64,000 bases of DNA from an uncultured Siphonobacter sp. GTDB lineage: Bacteria; Bacteroidota; Bacteroidia; Cytophagales; Spirosomataceae. The stretch lies in NCBI GenBank assembly GCA_913774715.1, contig CAJYHS010000135.1, forward strand, positions 1 through 64,000. Reading direction: 5' to 3'. Within the stretch, counting starts at the first letter, position 1; each line of letters starts with the position of its first letter. Positions 61,532 to 64,000 of the stretch are shown here, piece by piece. The position numbers and the translations under genes were made by a program. The notes below the pieces were generated by a model that saw only the letters and a list, made by a program, of their open reading frames with translations, had not been told where the DNA came from and did not search any database.

Positions 61532-64000
61532 TTATCGTAACCATTCATCAAAACTTAGTCCCAGGTAATACATGCCTCCAATCTGAGGATTGGCCCAGGC
61601 TGTAGTATAGGTCTGATTGAGTAGATTATTGGCTCCTATTTTAAGAATGGACTTTATAGATTTCATTTTCAAACTTACCTGAGCGTCTAAAGTGCCGTAG
61701 GCTGGAATTACAATCTGTCGACTATTCAGGGCGGTTCGGGCCTGGGCAGGTAGAATCAAATCATTCCAGTAAAATTTATTCTGATAGCGATACGTCACAT
61801 TAAATCCCCAATGACTACTAGCGGAGAGATAGCGAGCCAGTGAAAGATTATACCGGTATTTGGGGGTATTAAATCCCACCTGAAATCCGTCATCCAGCAC
61901 GTTGTGATTAGGAGCTCCGTTAAGTAAACTCACTCCCCGGGTAGGTAATGTTGTATTAGATAGATTACCGCTCACCAGCAGATTTTTCATGATCCGATAG
62001 TCAAGTCCAATCCCAAAGCCCTGATAATTAATCCCTTTATTATAATTTGTGGTGGTTGAAATCGTCTTGGTTCCTACCAAAGGATTCTCTGGGCTTACAA
62101 AGACCATACCACCAATGTAGTTTTCTAACAGGCTGTTGTAATAATAAGCATCGATAACCAGTCGATTTAATACGATGCCCTTATACCCCACCTCATAGGT
62201 TAACACGCGTTCCGGTTTTAAAGCATTGAGTTGTAATCTATTCCACTGGGAAGCATCCGTTGGATTAGACACATACTCATCATCATAGGTGTACAGGGCG
62301 TACTTACTCAGGTTATAGCGATCCCGAGTTATTGCTAAGCCTCCCACTAGTAGAGAAACGGGAGTTTCTAAATTAATATACTGATGTTGAGCCGTAGGAA
62401 TCCGGAATCCCGTCTGGTAACTAGCCCGCAAATGGTGATTCTTTGCCAGGGTTAACACGCCCGAAAGCCGGGGACTCCACTGGCCTTTAAAGTTTTCATT
62501 TTTGTCATAGCGCAGCGAAGCCGTTAGTTTCACCAGATCAGCTAGCGTTTTAGCGGCCTGTACATATCCGCCCCACTCCTGAATGCTATACTCAGCATTT
62601 GAATTAGGCTTTTTAAGAAAAATAGTCCCCTGAGAGTTTAAATCATAGAATCGGTAATTTCCCCCAACTAATAACTCCGCTACCTTAGGAGCAATCCATT
62701 TTTTCAAATTATACATGCCTTCGGCGTGATACAAATTGGTCCGATCCAGAAACTTAGCTCCGTTGGGGATTGCCGTCGATTTAATTTGCGTAGCAGCGGC
62801 ATTAAATTCAGGCGTTCCTGGCACTAGCCTTCCCTGATCAGCCGTCGTGCGAGCCAGATTTTGGAGAAATCCATTATTAACCTGAACCGCCGCCATTGCA
62901 GAAGTATAAGCCATCTGGGGCGTTTGCCCGGCACTGAGAGCCGACTGAAAGGCCTGGTTAAAAAAAGACAATGCTCCCCCACCATACGTAAACGCATACT
63001 GAGGGTACCAGGAAGCGGCCAGATTTGCAGCATTGAGGCTGGGCTTACCCGCTTCATTGAGGTAACTAGCCAATACTCCTGCCGCGTAGGCATCACCCGA
63101 TCGTTCCTGAGTAGTATATCCGCGAATGAAGAAATCTTCCCCTTTAAGCTCAAGCTTATACTGACCCAGAATAAAGTCTTTAATATAGTAGCGATCCGTC
63201 GAGGTATAAACGGTAGTTCCCAACCCCCAGTTTGCCTGTAAGATGGCTTCTAGTTTATTGGTAATTCGATACTGAAGAGCTCCCCCTATTTTTAAACTCC
63301 GGGTATTATAATCGACGAGGTCTTTCTCGGCATAACCCGTCCGGGCCACCAGCTGATTAGGTAAAATGAGCGTATTAATAATCGACGAAGCGGGTATATT
63401 CGTACTTGCGGCCAGACTTCGGACTCCATTCACAATGCTCACTAACCGGGGATCTATGGCTTCGAGCTGCTCTTGAGACATTTGCATAAACCCTTGGAAG
63501 TAAGGCCTGAAACTCGCCAGATTTACATTCGAAGAATTCTCATCTCCATATACATTTACTCCATTATAATTTTGATTATCCGTTACCTTTCGATTAAACC
63601 CAGGATATAGAATATGATCCTGAGACAATCCAAAACTCTGGTCCCGGTAGTCAGTTGCCTGCCAGTCTTTGGCCGTGAGGTAACTCACATTGATTTTAAA
63701 GGCCAACCTAGAATTAATAGCTTTAGCATACCGCAGTGCGACATCGTAGAAGGGCGTAGTGGCAGTTGTACGGTTAGCGGCCTGCATAATTCCACTTTTC
63801 ACCGCAGCACTTATGCCTTGGGAAGTAAAGGGATTCTTGCTGCTCATCAATAGCAAACCATTGGTGGCATTAGGCCCATATAATGCTGAAGCTGCTCCCG
63901 GTACTAACTCTACACTCTCAACGTCCAGCTCTGACAACCCAACCATATTGCCCACGGCAAAGCTTAGTCCGGGAGCTTGATTATCCATCCCGTCTACCAT
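61532..64000 (-). CDS. TonB-dependent receptor, 5' part cut by the window edge
   Basis: The reading frame is open to the right edge; the ATG at 64000 encodes the Met inside a plug-domain VDGM motif and is not the true start. The visible 822 residues comprise the end of the plug domain (LSELDVESVELVPGAASALYGPN and NGLLLMSSKNP) and a long barrel, ending at the aromatic C-terminus YYLGLSFDEWLR. It transports a large substrate across the outer membrane; which one is unknown. The gene is convergent with the MerR-type regulator, with a shared terminator between them. Confidence 0.92.
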   Translation of the reverse strand: MVDGMDNQAPGLSFAVGNMVGLSELDVESVELVPGAASALYGPNATNGLLLMSSKNPFTSQGISAAVKSGIMQAANRTTATTPFYDVALRYAKAINSRLAFKINVSYLTAKDWQATDYRDQSFGLSQDHILYPGFNRKVTDNQNYNGVNVYGDENSSNVNLASFRPYFQGFMQMSQEQLEAIDPRLVSIVNGVRSLAASTNIPASSIINTLILPNQLVARTGYAEKDLVDYNTRSLKIGGALQYRITNKLEAILQANWGLGTTVYTSTDRYYIKDFILGQYKLELKGEDFFIRGYTTQERSGDAYAAGVLASYLNEAGKPSLNAANLAASWYPQYAFTYGGGALSFFNQAFQSALSAGQTPQMAYTSAMAAVQVNNGFLQNLARTTADQGRLVPGTPEFNAAATQIKSTAIPNGAKFLDRTNLYHAEGMYNLKKWIAPKVAELLVGGNYRFYDLNSQGTIFLKKPNSNAEYSIQEWGGYVQAAKTLADLVKLTASLRYDKNENFKGQWSPRLSGVLTLAKNHHLRASYQTGFRIPTAQHQYINLETPVSLLVGGLAITRDRYNLSKYALYTYDDEYVSNPTDASQWNRLQLNALKPERVLTYEVGYKGIVLNRLVIDAYYYNSLLENYIGGMVFVSPENPLVGTKTISTTTNYNKGINYQGFGIGLDYRIMKNLLVSGNLSNTTLPTRGVSLLNGAPNHNVLDDGFQVGFNTPKYRYNLSLARYLSASSHWGFNVTYRYQNKFYWNDLILPAQARTALNSRQIVIPAYGTLDAQVSLKMKSIKSILKIGANNLLNQTYTTAWANPQIGGMYYLGLSFDEWLR

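Overview
The window is a stretch of chromosome from a Bacteroidota bacterium, most likely order Cytophagales (Spirosoma/Siphonobacter-type). Evidence: promoters of the form TTG-N20/21-TAnnTTTG, two proteins with type IX secretion (T9SS) C-terminal sorting domains, a PorW/SprE-like lipoprotein, family-restricted proteins (DUF4374, DUF4301, DUF4835, OstA-like), and the cluster bamD-rpoZ-coaBC-DUF4835-recN. Genes are dense. I see no IS element, prophage, CRISPR array or rRNA. One tRNA (His) is present.

Layout. 1-7.5 kb: an iron/siderophore uptake region on the minus strand, made of a TonB-dependent receptor, a DUF4374 lipoprotein, a PepSY membrane protein cut by the window edge, and a second set with a large PepSY protein plus two small membrane proteins (DUF3649-like and DUF3325-like). 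7.8-11.6 kb: an NTF2-like protein, an AT-rich orphan, then an ECF sigma factor, its anti-sigma factor and a second DUF4374-like lipoprotein in one operon. 11.7-17.4 kb: a small ORF, rocD, a secreted SGNH esterase with T9SS tail, a DUF2846-like protein and an APC amino acid permease. 17.6-23.3 kb: the lipid/translation cluster yceD-rpmF-plsX-fabH-efp-accB-accC, with a good promoter before yceD. 23.4-31.1 kb: MORN-repeat protein, GDP-fucose synthase, beta-barrel protein, S41 peptidase, DUF349 protein and ettA.

31-37 kb: PorW/SprE-like lipoprotein, then an ATP synthase operon (atpZ, a small membrane protein, atpB-E-F-H) that ends without atpA/atpG, then a GreA-like protein. 37-48.6 kb: phosphohexomutase, coiled-coil membrane protein, an enlarged D-Ala-D-Ala ligase-like ATP-grasp enzyme, a T9SS cargo protein, OstA-like protein, tilS, secreted aldose epimerase and D-2-hydroxyacid dehydrogenase. 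48.8-59.4 kb: bamD, rpoZ, coaBC, DUF4835, GNAT, a small Sm-like protein, recN, a lipoprotein, SCO protein, RidA, DUF4301, a propeller-like lipoprotein and tadA. 59.5-64 kb: superoxide dismutase, tRNA-His, a MerR/B12-domain regulator and a TonB-dependent receptor cut by the right edge.

Most of the window is core metabolism and envelope biogenesis. I do not see a clear-cut new defence or mobile system. The least ordinary points are a DUF4374-like lipoprotein captured in a sigma/anti-sigma operon; a CarH-like regulator that kept the Wx9EH motif but lost the cobalt-ligand histidine, preceded by a nested 46-bp dyad; a DUF4301 protein that carries what look like UDP-sugar pyrophosphorylase motifs; a 573-residue D-Ala-D-Ala ligase-like enzyme with an insert and a C-terminal extension; and a small Sm-like protein overlapping a GNAT gene. 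All names are by eye from motifs and context; no database search was run.
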